Source: Tomocerus qinae (taxonomy: Eukaryota > Arthropoda > Collembola > Entomobryomorpha > Tomoceridae). From it: a stretch of 64,000 nucleotides of DNA. Position 1 is the first letter of the stretch. The number at the start of each line of letters is the position of its first letter. The stretch spans positions 54,746,001 through 54,810,000 of the forward strand of contig CM034546.1 in NCBI GenBank assembly GCA_020055645.1, given 5' to 3'. Below are positions 22,501 to 34,424 of this stretch, one piece after another. Below the pieces are notes generated by a model. That model was given only the letters and a program-made list of their open reading frames with translations, searched no databases and was not told the origin of the DNA. A program made the translations under genes and the position numbers.

Positions 22501-25500
22501 AATAAGTTTTACTGAAAACATTTAATGATTTTAAGATTATGGATTTTGCATTGACAATCGAATGTAAAATCATTGAGTTAATATTATAGTTAGAATAAGT
22601 GCAAATTGAAATTTGAAATTAAAGTATTAATTGGAGCCAGTATAAATAAGCAAAGTTTAAATTATAGAGATATGATTATTTTGAACGGATAAAATTTTAA
22701 ATTGGAAGTAGCTATGAAACTTATAACATAAATTCGGAAATTGTTGAATTATTTGTTATTGGATTTTTGGGGAGACATGTGTTAAGAAACTTCTAGAATA
22801 TCGAAGAATAATTATAAGTATTGAATATTATGTTAATGAAACAGCATATGGATACAAAATATTGAGAATAAGAGCGAGTCATATTATTGTGAAGGATTCA
22901 TTTGGAAAAGACGATGTTTGGGAGTTAGAATTTAGACGTAAATTCGTACAAAAGTTTTTTTGATAACGTCAAGTACCGCTAAGCATATTTACAGTTTTAA
23001 TCGACTTAGTTTTGATTTATCTTTATTTTTTCGGGTAATGAAAAATTGAGAAATTGTAAAAGATGGGTGAAATCCTGTGGATAACCAGAATACAGTAAAT
23101 TTTAAGTAATTGGTTTTGGGTAGCTGCGAGATCAAGGAAATAAAACGATAATGTTAGTATGGATATCTATTGGTTGGCTGATAAATACCAGTTAAATCTT
23201 AGTGAACTCAGTTTTCTGCAGAAATTTGAGTAACTTAGCAAATTGAAACCGTTAGAATATTTTGATGGTTCTAGCGAAAAGCCAGAAGGCAGATACTATG
23301 ACTTAAAAGGTAATATGATTATGTATGAGGAATTTTGCGCGAGTTTTTTATAGATAATTGAAAGTATTGTATATTGAGCTTATTTCAAGAGAATCTTAAG
23401 TAATCGAGAAATTTGTTTGTCATAAAGTTGTATCCCTAGTAGAAGTATAATACTTATGTAGAAATAGTGTCATTGATTCACATGTATTAAATTTTAAGTT
23501 GAAATAGTATCACTTGTGTAAAGTCGATAATTTAAATGGAAGTAATATTTTGGGCTATATGGGAAAAGTTATTAAAATAGATTTGGGAAAAATATCAATT
23601 TCAAATGGAAGGCTACTAAGTAATTTTGGGAAATGTGGAAGTAAAAGAATCAAAATTGAAACGTTCGATTTTAAATTAATAGCAATTTAAGGTTTTAGTA
23701 AGATTTGGACGAAGCGACAGTGAAATATTCTTCATGTCAAAGGAAACATTTAAGTCTGAAATGTTATATTGAATTTACTAAGATAAGAAATTGGAAGTTA
23801 TGGATTAATGTCGGTTTTGAATACACAGAACAACGAAGTCAAAATCTTTCTTAAGTAGTTACATGAAAATTTTACGGGAAAATTCAGAAAAATTTGTAAT
23901 TTAACATAACATAGTTAAAGTAAATGCATAACGATACTTTGGGGAAAAGGACTGATCAACCTTCAACCGGAATATTAATATGGACAAATAAATATTTTCT
24001 GTAAAAATCTTACAATTTGGTTTAAATACTTTGTTATCGTTACTAACGTATAAATTGTGGTATTCAATAATACAATATTTATGATATAGTACTCCGACGG
24101 ATTCGGCAGAATTTAAAAATATACTTCGACAGTTTTATATTTGAGTAATTCATACAATTAAGAATGAAGAATTAAAAGTTGCGAAGGAAATTTAGTTTAT
24201 GTTAAGCTATATGTAGTAATGATAAGTTTAAAGTAATTTTAAATGAATGTAAACGTAAAAACATTAAGAGTTGAGAGAGAGACGGGAATGTATTAGTTAC
24301 AATTGAGTGAAACATTGAACAAGAGAAAGATATTTATTGAAATCGAAATAATAGTGGATTGAGTTTGATAATCATTTTGTTATGAGTCGCAGAGAAATAT
24401 GGCGCTATTGGGAAAGTTTGAGCATTTGGCGGGAAAAATCGTATGAGCGACAGCTGATTAGAATTACGTGTGTCACGGAATTTTGTCATATCTACACGAC
24501 AACGACAAAGATGAACATTAACGATGATTGGTGACAACGAGCATTGATGACACTTCGCTGTAATTTCTACGATGTTGGAGCTATGATCTACTCGACTTAG
24601 AAGTCTGAGGCATTACTGATCATTTCGCGAACTCCAGTACTACACGACTATGGAATTTCCAATTACTTCGTAAAATCTGATGCTAACACGTCAAACATCT
24701 TTGGAATTTTTCTACGGACCACCAGTGAAATAATCTGTTATCTGTGAATAGTATTTCGAAAATGGATAAAGTTTTAAGCATCGACTACATGTTAATTCCA
24801 AAGGAATCGACAAGCTAATCTTCAGAGATACGCCAAATATTACTTGATTATTCTACATGTTTACGCTACGAGAAACTACAAATTGCGAGTGCGACTATAA
24901 TGTGATTATTTTAAAATGAACTGAGGGAAAATGAAATGCGATTTTGAAATTACGAATACAATATTATTTTAAATTATTCTACATATCGATTATCGTTCAA
25001 TTGTTCAATTTTAAGTTAATAATTCTAATCATATGACCATATCATGCACATGTATATAATATTTAGTTTTGATTTATTTATTTTAATGTTGTGATTAGTA
25101 AATGGCCGGAAGCATGTTGTAAATACATTTACTGAAATACATGTAATAAGTTCCATAATATGTACCATGATTTGATTTGTTTTGAAATTCTATGAAATGA
25201 GAGGAGATTGAAATTTAAAAATTAATCAATGTAATGTAATGGAAATTAATGAATATTATGTGAAATTGTATAATGTCTGACGAACACAAGACCAACTTAA
25301 CAACTAATGACACACATTCACTCTTCCGATCCCTAGCAACACTCTTTTTACGGGCAGGGGATTTTGTTGAAGCGGGGGAGTATGTAAGGATATAGAAGAG
25401 AGCCAGAGGCGATATGCAAATCAGGGAACAGAACGATGGGTGAACTATCTGTTTCGTTACTCTATTTGGCATTCTGTAATCACCTAGGAAAGGAACGACA

Positions 25501-25743
25501 CCTTGGGAATTTGAGTTGTGTGGCATAAGCGGTAAAATGAAGAGACAAAGGACAGACAAATCATTCCATAAGTTAAAGTATCAAATAAATAGTATTGAAT
25601 TCTCTCTCACTAATCAATCTCTCAACCATACACATTTATTAGTGCATACACGTTTCTATTACGCATACACACGGGCCAAGTTGAAGAAAAGGAGTAGAAC
25701 CTAGCAAACAGTAGAAGAGTAGACCAGCACCTCCCTTCTTACA
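19543..25743 (+). mobile_element. LTR retroelement without coding capacity (LARD-like), 5' LTR truncated
   Basis: A direct repeat of about 225 bp lies at 19543-19769 and 25519-25743, differing at roughly seven positions. The full 3' LTR is 25383-25743 (361 bp): it begins TGTAAGG and ends CTTACA, the expected inverted TG..CA termini, and follows a purine tract GAAGCGGGGGAGTA (25369-25382). The 5' LTR lacks its first ~135 bp. The 5.6-kb interior has no frame above about 110 codons and no gag or pol similarity that I can see. Much of it (about 20030-24480) is strikingly C-poor on the plus strand. No target duplication can be checked because the left end is deleted. Large non-coding LTR derivatives (LARDs) are the closest described category. 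Confidence 0.8.
25383..25743 (+). repeat. Complete 3' LTR
   Basis: 361 bp, TGTAAG at the left end and CTTACA at the right, preceded by the polypurine tract GAAGCGGGGGAGTA. The last ~225 bp match 19543-19769. Immediately to the right, GTATTGATATAATATATT resumes the array spacer as seen in unit C at about 33571. Confidence 0.8.
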
Positions 25744-26451
25744 GTATTGATATAATATATTTATACTAGGCCTACACACCCAATACAAATGCTAAATTTC
25801 GAAATGATTAATATATAACAATGCTTAATTTTCGAAATAAACTAATCATACTTTTAATGGACTTCCTTGTTTCATGACATGCACTGTGTACGCGCATATG
25901 CATTACAACAAAAAGCCGCATTTCCCATGGCATTGATAGATAGAAAGATACATGCCTACTATCATTCCAGAGAGCTTTTTTCCTATTCATTCATTATAGA
26001 AAGACAATGGATTATATTATGGTACAATACAATAGGCTTACTACGACAAGAACCCGAAGCCGAAAAGTGAACTACTACTAAAACACTACGGAATGTGCGG
26101 ATACGTTCATTTTGAAAGCATATTTAAAAGCAAAAGCGGGTTTGCTTTTTAAATGAAATTTCCTATCTCACTATGTTAATTATGTGCGAATTTGTACTGA
26201 CTACTGCTGAGTGCTGAAGCTACGGACTATTGTAAAATCGTTTACAACGATTCCAATGATGCATATAAATGATTGGCGGCCGACATCGATATCTTAGTTA
26301 CCATAGTATAACTTCATGGACATAGCCTGCGCGTAAGTGACAAGAGTTGAGTTTTATCAATTTCATTGAAAGACTACATTCTCGCATAGTCTTTACCAAG
26401 TTCACTCTTTGTGGAACGTTTAATATCATCGTAGAGCTGAATTAACATGTA

Positions 26452-27373
26452 CAGGGTGTCAAATTGGGATTCAGGCCCTATGTTTCTAAAGAACCGTAAG
26501 TAGCAGGACAAAACCGTTGATACCAATCGAAAGCCCGTGCAAAGTTACATTGAAACACCGGATTTCATCAACTTATTCCTACGCATTCGCTTACACCAAC
26601 AGTTCTCCCAAAAAAGTTGAAAATATAAATAAATTACTAGCTATTCGTGACCAAATCTCTAGCGGGGGCTGAATTTAGGCAGCGGTACTTTGTTGCCGCT
26701 AGGAGGTATGAGAGTGAGCGGCAACAGCATAATAGCGGAGACAGTGGCAACGGCGGCAACAGTGGCTGCACGCTACAACCACTAGCGGCGACACAGCTGA
26801 AACCACTAGCAGCGACAGCCGAGACACGCTGCAACCACTAGCGGCAACACTGACCAGCGCAACATAGTCACATTAATCTTATTTCCTCTTATGCCGCTAA
26901 ACCTAAAATAAGCCAGTGCACTGTTGCTCTGAGCTCAATGCTCTAAGACAAGAGCAAAACAGAGGAAACCAGATTAATGTGTCTGTTGCCGCTGGTCAGT
27001 GTTACCGCTAGTGGTTGCAGCGTGTCTCGGCTGTAGCTGCTAGTGGTTTCAGCTGTGTCGCCGCTGTTACCGCTAGTGGTTGTAGCGTGTCGCCACTGTT
27101 GCCGCCGTTGCCACTGTCTCCGCTATTATGCTGTTGCCGCTCACCCCCATTTCAGCCCCCGCGAGAGATTTGGTCACCAATTAGCTAGTAATTTATTTAT
27201 ATTTTCAATTTTTTTGGGAGAACTGTTGGTGTAAGCGAATGCGTAGGAATAAGTTGATGAAATCCGGTGTTTCAATGTAACTTTGCACGGGCTTTCGATT
27301 GGTATCAACGGTTTTGTCCTGCTACTTACGGTTCTTTAGATACATAGGGCATGATTCCCAATTTGACACCCTG
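26452..27373. mobile_element. Long-arm foldback element flanked by TA
   Basis: Perfect CAGGGTGTC/GACACCCTG termini sit directly between TA dinucleotides (26450-26451 and 27374-27375). The arms are about 410-445 bp each, with a loop of roughly 60 bp near 26899-26960. The inner part of the arms is unusually GC-rich for this window and built of variants of CCACTAGCGGCGACA. TA flanks and CAGGGTG-type ends suggest a Tc1/mariner-group non-autonomous element. No transposase. Confidence 0.8.
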
Positions 27374-29324
27374 TAGATACAATGTATGTAAGATTGGTGT
27401 ATATTGAGAGAATGCAACTTTGTTGCATTCCCTATTTCTGTTTCGTCCCAAAATCCTCCAGCAAGCAACAGAGTTATTTGCATATCTCTTATTTGCTGGA
27501 CAGAGTTCATTACCTCCAGCCCACGATTGGCCAGTACTATATACCTGTGCATGCCTAATTCATGCACATACACCTATAATATGACAAGATATGACATGTC
27601 CTATAGTTATCAGCATAAGAAAAGCGTTGATTTTCTGATGCTGATAACGGACAGCGATCTTCGCAAGGAGGACTCTCTCTTTGTCCTTCCGCATGGACAC
27701 AGCGTTTTGCCCCATGGCTTTATTTTGTCTAATTACGAATTTAATTTAACACTAATATTTTCGAAAAGTATCCCTGTCGCTATTGTCACAGCCGATTTGT
27801 CCCAACAATAAAAACAAGTATATTGGCTTACTTGGCCTTTTTGTGTGCATATATAGTAGCAAAATATACATTTAATTACATCCACATCCTGAATGAAAGA
27901 CTGAATCAGTCACTGACAATATTATAGCGGTAAAATGTTTAGCAGGAATTCATAGACACAAACCATAAACAAATTACATATAAATGGGGCAAAGTCAGTA
28001 GCTCTTGCCCTACTTAGCTTATATTTATGAATTCCAGTAACCTATGACTTTTTGATCGATTGTTTGTATACAATTTACCAAGGTCATAAATTATGGTGCT
28101 TTTAACATCCTCGTAGAAGTAAGTTGAATTGAAACTCATCGCCTACAATTATTATTTTTTATATGTAAGATTTAAGTGTATAACTTAAAAGCGTAACCTA
28201 TAAACAGTTTTATAAGAGCAGGTACGAATCATAAATAAATTAAATAACCTGTTGCAAAGTCCACCTCTGCTCCACTTTTCTTTAGCTCAAGAGAACTTTC
28301 ATTGTCATGACCCTTTCTGCATTCATACCTTTCTAGTTTACAATTGAAATAGTAAATTAATATCATATTACCCCAGACGGTTAAACTAATTAATGTTTGT
28401 TCCACCTTCATTACTACCGAAATCGAACAATCACCATCAACTATTTTTTACTTAGTCAATATGCAAAAATGAAGGCGGAAATATTTTTATATATACATTT
28501 GTCCTACAGCCTTAATGAATAATATAGTAATGAATATGACACTTTTGGTATATGCCCAGGGAATAAGCTTAATGCCTGTGTATTAAGCTTATTGCATAGA
28601 CAATAAAAATTGATACAAAATGATATATAGTAGGTAGTTTTCTACTTGTATCCTAGAATAGTGGCTCATTATGCTTGCTCGTAACATCAAAAGCTTGCTG
28701 TTACGAACACTTATATTATGACAGATTTCTTTGAATTATTAAGGCCTCAATAAGAAACAGGTTTAAGGAGGACTCCAAGTTAATACCTACAAATAACGAG
28801 TGCACACTTAAAGAATATTACTTTCGCGTCCTTCTAAAACAAGTTAGAATATTTTTTGTTTTATGCTTTAAAGTGACTAAACTAAAGCATGCTGTCTCGC
28901 GAATATTTATACAAACAATTCCTTTGAATAATTAAGGCCTCAATAAGAAACAGTTTAAGGAAGACTCCAATTTACTAATGGGAATAAAACTAGTGCACAC
29001 TTAAAGACACATTATCACGTAATTTCGCTTCGTTCTAACACAAGCTGGAATATTCTACAACATTCTACAATTATTGAATATTATACTTTAAAAATCAATT
29101 CACTGCTGGTACTAGTCATCTCTGGAGAGTAAAACTTTGGCAAAGGTTAAAATACCACCTCTATTAGTAAGTTTGAAGAGAACCACAATATTTTTTAGTC
29201 CTTAAATATTTATTACGTTAGAATACGTTGTAAAAACGGCGCTTGAATTTTATTCATATTTTAGTTAAGGAATATCAGCTAAATAAATTGAATTGCAATT
29301 AATATTCTACATAACATTATAATA

Positions 29325-29415
29325 TATAATAACATAACATATAATATATAATAACATAACATATAATATATAATAACCTAACATATAATATATAATAACC
29401 TAACATATAATATAT
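29325..29415. repeat. 22-bp tandem repeat, about four units
   Basis: Unit AACATAACATATAATATATAAT with one C/A variant (AACCTAAC). It abuts the left end of the foldback element at 29416. Units A and B have only short AT stretches here. Confidence 0.85.
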
Positions 29416-30198
29416 AATATGTCGTAGACTGGGAGGGAAAGGTGACTGGGAGGGATATATAATGCACCTCTCCGACTAGACTGGGTGGGATAGCTCTGTA
29501 CCGCTAGCGGTACCGAACCATGAGGTTTCCGACTGGGAGGGATAGGTTGTAAAGGATTGATATGAATGATCCTATGTGTACAAGTGCCACAACTATCGCA
29601 GATTTTAGGTAACTCTTACATGTTTTATTCACTTCATACATTCAATGATCCCCTTGGCACATTGAATGTATGGTTAGTAATTAATGTGTGGTAACTCCTA
29701 GCTTTGGAAAAAATATCCATTAATAAATATAATAGCAGAGTTACCTACTTAACCATTTGACTGTCAATCTTGACTTAACAATTTATGATTTAATTATGAC
29801 TGATACAAAAATGGCAATATACTTAATATTTATAAATATTTTAGAAAATAATGATTGCAATGAATAAAAAATGTAAGAGTAACCTAAAATCTGCGATAAT
29901 AATAATTTATGATTTAATTATGACTGATGCAAAATGTGCAATATACTTAACATTTATGAATATTATAGAAAATAATGATTACAATGAATAAAACAAGTAA
30001 GAGTAACCTAAAATATGCGATAGTTGTTGCACTTGTACACATAGGATCATTCATATCAATCCTTTACAACCTATCCCTCCCAGTCGGAAACCTCATGGTT
30101 CGGTACCGCTAGCGGTACAGAGCTATCCCACCCAGTCTAGTCGGAGAGGGACATTATATCCCTCCCAGTCACCTTTCCCTCCCAGTCTACGACATATT
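29416..30198. mobile_element. Foldback element with internal direct duplication
   Basis: Inverted arms of about 200 bp begin AATATGTCGTAGACTGGG and end with the reverse complement at 30181-30198. The arms contain repeated CTGGGAGGGA boxes and the self-complementary GGTACCGCTAGCGGTACC-like core. Between the arms lie two direct copies of a ~130-bp segment (about 29780-29900 and 29909-30022), each carrying TTATGATTTAATTATGACTG. No coding capacity. The superfamily is unclear because the AT-rich flanks hide any target duplication. Confidence 0.8.
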
Positions 30199-30398
30199 AT
30201 ATATATATAATCCTGTTGTCATCGCTGAAAAAGTTGTAGTAATTCATTTTCTCTTTCGTATCATTTTTTTAGAATTTTGGTGTTAAAATTTTTTGTAGGG
30301 CGAATGATGACGTTCTCATTTAAACAGTATCGTTAGATATAGATATTTAGCTGAGTAGATATTATTCATTATTCAGTCCGAATATTATTCTGCGTGCA

Positions 30399-30424
30399 TA
30401 TAAATAGCCGCCAGAAACGGATCA
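30399..30424 (+). promoter_or_regulatory. Core promoter of receptor C
   Basis: TATAAATAG at 30399-30407, 25 nt before the A of ATCAATAA (30424) and 73 nt before the ATG. Box and spacing match those of receptor A. Confidence 0.6.
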
Positions 30425-30471
30425 ATAAAAAATAACTAATTCAGTGCTCAAAAACAAAATTATTTGTTACC

Positions 30472-31977
30472 ATGGTAAAAGCCATTACCGCAGATATATT
30501 TTCTTGGTATATCAAATGGGGTAATCTTTGTGGAGGTCTACCATTCGATTGGGTATCTGACTGTCCTGGTAAATATTTGGAATGGTCTACCAATAAATGG
30601 GTGAGGTTGAAGTGGTGGCTGTTTGTGCTGTATATTCACATTTACTGGCTTTATCTTTTTGCGAGGGCTTTACATGAGACATTTTTCGGGGATAAAATAA
30701 CTGCGTGCATGAGTTATATCTACGTTTTAGGAACTTCTTTGGCGATAGTCAATATGCATGCAACAATATTCAAGCATGAAGTACTGGCACATTCACTTAA
30801 TGCCACAATTGCGACTTTCTTAAAATGGCGCAGTAAGTTCAAATAATTCGGTATGAAAATTTTTAATGCCATATTAAAATTGAAATGTTAAGTAAGGACA
30901 GTAATACTTGGTGTTATTACAGAACAATACTTTCAGAGGAAATATAGAAACCTACTTAATGCAGCGGATGGCTTTCTTTTCTTGGGGTATCTGGTTACCG
31001 TCACATATCCAATCTTATTTGGAGGTGGAATATTCATTCTCCCATTCGAACGCTTATTCATAACGTCTCTTCTCGATCCCAACGACTTCAGCTATATAGC
31101 ATTCATTGCTTTGGCATTACTTCATATGTGGTGTATATTCTGTGGATTTGCACTTTCGATGTTTTATGTGGCCGTATTAGTTGTCGTGTGTTCAGAATTA
31201 AAAGTATTCTTTGAAGAGTTGAGGTAACTTTTAATCAAACAATTAAAAGAATTTGTTTTATGTCTGGTGGATATTGTTTATAATGGGTATTATGAATCCA
31301 ATGAAACTTTTCCTCTGCTGATAAGAGGACACAATAGCTTTGTAAGTGGTCTCCATTGTTCGTGCTCAGTCAAGCGCGAACTCCCTTTTGTTATCGTTAT
31401 CAGCAGAGGAAAAGTTTGGTTGGATTCATAATACTCAATTTTAATATACTTTTAATAATAAAATTGAAAATCTTGCAGTTACGATCGGAAATGGTATCGA
31501 ACGGGTTATGAGTTACGACATATCACAACATTACCTCAAATCTACAGATTGTCACAAATAGTTAGTAACAAGACAAATGATGTGTACAGCAATATGCTCT
31601 TCATTTTCAACTTCTTGTTCAAGAGGCAGTTGTATTTGGCTAACTATCTGCTCATTCTGCACCATTCTCAGTTGGGTACTTTTATGGCAACTGTCCTTCC
31701 CCTTTGGACTATTTTAATATCTATCGTTTGGTTGATAGCCCTGTTTATAACCTCCAATGTCTTTGAATCGTCCTCCTTATGTCTTCAGTCTTGGAAACAC
31801 GGATTAAATCCGGATCATTCCAAAATGGAGGAACGGCTTTTCAAGAAATTTGTGAAGTCTTGTCCAACATGTCAGTTTTATATTGGACAATTCTCCATTG
31901 TAAAACGAAGCAAATTAATTAAATTCATATATTCTGTTAGTTTGGGAACCTTGGAAGCTATGTTAACATTTGGTTAA
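30472..31977 (+). CDS. Gustatory-receptor-like 7-TM protein, copy C
   Basis: Predicted chemoreceptor. Exons 30472-30832, 30923-31223 and 31479-31977 total 1161 nt (386 aa), identical in exon lengths and phases to copy B, all GT-AG, no stops. It differs from A and B mainly near the start of exon 3 (RTGYELRHITTLP and SQIVSNKTND). Intron 2 is 255 nt rather than 104-111 nt because a 148-bp MITE sits in it at 31287-31434. Intron 1 has the normal GTAAGT donor. No oxidoreductase precedes it. Confidence 0.8.
31287..31434. mobile_element. 148-bp MITE in intron 2 of receptor C
   Basis: Terminal inverted repeats of about 38 bp, GTATTATGAATCCAA at the left end and its complement at the right, followed by AAACTTTTCCTCTGCTGATAA with two mismatches between arms. 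Introns 2 of copies A and B lack it, so it inserted after the triplication. No clear target duplication. Confidence 0.85.
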
Positions 31978-32164
31978 CCCTGTATTCAATTTATTATTAT
32001 AACAATATCTAATTTATGTACTAACAAAGACGTAGATTAAATACGTCAACTTAGTTGTACAAATTGGATGCATATAATATATAGGATATAGATGTATAAT
32101 AATATATGTATGCATGTAAACTGTATATCAAAATGAATGTGGTTATATACTGCCAGTTTTATTG

Positions 32165-33366
32165 CACTCTTAAAAAATTTCAGCATATTTTCATCAAGCT
32201 TGAGTAATCGGTACTCAATATTTTAGTACGAAATGTGCTGACTCAACTGTTGAATAAAATTTATTCAACCGCATTGAGTAACCTGTTTTTACAGAAGTTG
32301 ACTTATTTTTACTCTAATGTTGAGGAAATTATCCTTTCCGATTGTGCAATTTATGCTGTCACATTGAATATAATATGCTATCATGTTGAGCATAGCTTGC
32401 TATTATGTTGAGTAAAATATGCTATCATGTTCAGTATAATGTGCTATAAAGTTGCATAATATATGCAATCAAGTTTAGTAATATCACGTTCGGTTTATTT
32501 ATTGCAGCTGTTATATTTTAATACAATTATAAAGTACAATTACAATATTTACAAGATTAATAAAAACACTATAAAATTTAAACAAAACATTTAAAAAACA
32601 TGCAAATCAATTCAATTATTTAGTACCTAAATAATTGTGTATTACAGTATGATCAGTTACGGTAAGGTTGTTGAGAGAAAACGAGTATGTTGCAGAATTT
32701 TCAAACAATTACCAACTGAAGGGACGAGAATGGCAAACAATAGATCTTCCAACCAATTTTCCTGCACGGCAAAATGGAAATTGCAACAAAACTTCGTCTT
32801 CCACGTTATTCTCTGAAAAAACAAAGTATATTTAAAACGGATTATAGTTAACTGAATTTTGTTGTCGGGTTTATTTTATCAAACTAAACACTAAACTAAA
32901 AACGAAAACTTTTTATGCAATATAGTTTGTTTTCTTACCTCACCATCTCCAAAAGAGGACCAAGATTTGAAACATGAAGTATATTTTCAACTGCTGAGTT
33001 GACACTTTGTAGGTTAAAAAATTATTTAGTGACAGCAGACTGGTTTTTTATGCTAAAGCGTACGAGTATCCAGAAGGCTACTTCCATTCCACATGCATGC
33101 ATGTTGTCAAAGGTAGCCGCGTGATGATTACGCTTGCGATTGAGCGTTATTCATTCAACATTTCAACATCGTTTGCTCAACAGTTGACTAGTTTAGGGAC
33201 AGTACACAACATTGGGGATAATTTACTCAATAGTTAAGTTTGATTTATACAACCCCAGAATATGTAACTGTATTGAGCAAAAATCAATCAACATTTGATC
33301 AGTTTTTCATCAAAGTTGGGCAAAATAATATTACTCAACAAAATTGGCTGAATTTTTTTAAGAGTG
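32165..33366. mobile_element. 1.2-kb element with CACTCTTAAAAAA terminal inverted repeats
   Basis: Left end CACTCTTAAAAAATTTCAGC, right end the complement of CACTCTTAAAAAAATTCAGC. Units A and B are continuous across this point (TTTTATTGTAATTGC at about 18920), so the insertion boundaries are sure; only a 2-bp TG overlap marks a possible duplication. Subterminal zones are dense in TTGAGTAA/ACTCAAC motifs and imperfect 23-bp repeats with GCTATCATGTTGAG (about 32365-32480). No open frame of note. I cannot assign a superfamily. Confidence 0.8.
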
Positions 33367-33600
33367 TGTAATTGCAAAATAAAACGTTCTCAGTTTGATT
33401 TTTGCTTTAAACGGTTACCAATGACGAAATCCATATCGAGACGATAAACTGGAGTTTATATATGCTGATGTTATTATAATTCGCACATTATATATAATTC
33501 CTGTCCATCAATTTTGGAAGTAATAAAGCAAAATGAGAATGAAACTTTCTATTATTTTCATGTTTTATAAGTATTGATATAATATATTTATACTAGGCCT

Positions 33601-34126
33601 TAGAGAGTTGCACGGGCTTGAGGTTCTCTTTCGGGTTTCGACCCGGCCCGGCCCGTACGGGTTTGGGCGGGCGGGTACGGGCCACATTTAAAAATTTTTT
33701 ACGGGTGCGGGCGGGCTCGGGCTGATGAAGGATTGTTACGCGCGGGCTCGGGTGGGCTACATTAAATTGACGATGACCGCGGGGGCCCGTAATAGCCCGC
33801 TAGTTAATTAAACTATATATATACCTATATATTCTCAATATATAGGTGTATATTTTTGCAGTACAACTCCATATTTTTGATACATGTACATATTTTACTA
33901 TATATTCATATCTTATACATATAAATATATGTACGTATGTACATTTTCGACCCGCGGGCACCCGCCGGCCCCCACGGGCGGATTTGTCAAACTGATTACT
34001 GATATTATGGGCGGGTACGCGTTGAATCTTTGAATTTTTTACTGGGACGGGCGGTCACGGGCTCAGATGTCAGATACTACAGCCACGGGCCGTGAAAAGT
34101 CAGCCCGTGCAACTCTCTACTTGGCG
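33601..34126. mobile_element. GC-rich hAT-like MITE
   Basis: Left end TAGAGAGTTGCACGGGCT; right arm AGCCCGTGCAACTCTCTA ending at 34119 and followed by CTTGGCG. TAGGCCT flanks both sides (33594-33600 and 34127-34133), and unit B keeps the single empty site (around 25767). The ~7-8-bp duplication, the TAGAG start and subterminal CGGGCCCG-type tracts fit non-autonomous hAT elements. The middle is AT-rich and non-coding. Confidence 0.75.
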
Positions 34127-34349
34127 TAGGCCTACACACCCAATACTAATGCTTGAATGAATTTCGAAATGATTAATATACTAGTTGAAACCTAGCACAT
34201 AAGATGTGCTAGAAAAATGTTGAAACTCTATTTATTGCGCAATTCCACCTCAGCTTTATCCTATTGATATATTGTCGCGGTGTTGGTATAATGTGAGACT
34301 TGGAAGTCTCGAGGATAGGCTAGGCTTGTTGATTGTTTAAGAAGGTAAT

Positions 34350-34424
34350 AAGCTCGTGTCAGTTGGAAGAGCATCGGTCGCGTTAACCGGGAAGGGCAGG
34401 GGTTCGAGTCCTTCAGCCGGGCTT
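34350..34424 (+). tRNA. tRNA-like sequence (degenerate tRNA or SINE head)
   Basis: AAGCTCG (34350-34356) pairs with CGGGCTT (34418-34424) over 7 positions, one being G-T. TCAGTTGGAAGAGC looks like a D arm with A box, and GGTTCGAGTCC is a good B box. The anticodon region TCGGT-CGCGTTA-ACCGG can fold with a 7-nt loop but has G rather than T before the anticodon, and there are three extra bases between T arm and acceptor. A working tRNA is therefore unlikely; a tRNA pseudogene or SINE 5' end fits better. Confidence 0.4.

Larger units (their letters stand above)
25744..30398. other. Spacer of unit C upstream of receptor C
   Basis: No gene. 25744-26449 matches the post-receptor block of unit A (7430-8180). 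27890-29320 matches 1020-5470, with the direct repeat pair at 28720-29150. Unlike units A and B there is no oxidoreductase in between; the two spacer types are fused. Two foldback elements (26452-27373 and 29416-30198) and a 22-bp tandem repeat interrupt it. The 135-codon frame at 27404-27811 resembles nothing I know and has neither a promoter nor conservation in other units. Confidence 0.65.

Noticed and set aside
27404-27811. 135-codon open frame with possible hydrophobic parts
   Set aside because: No family resemblance, absent from other array units, no splice partners, and it overlaps a short inverted repeat; chance is a fair explanation.
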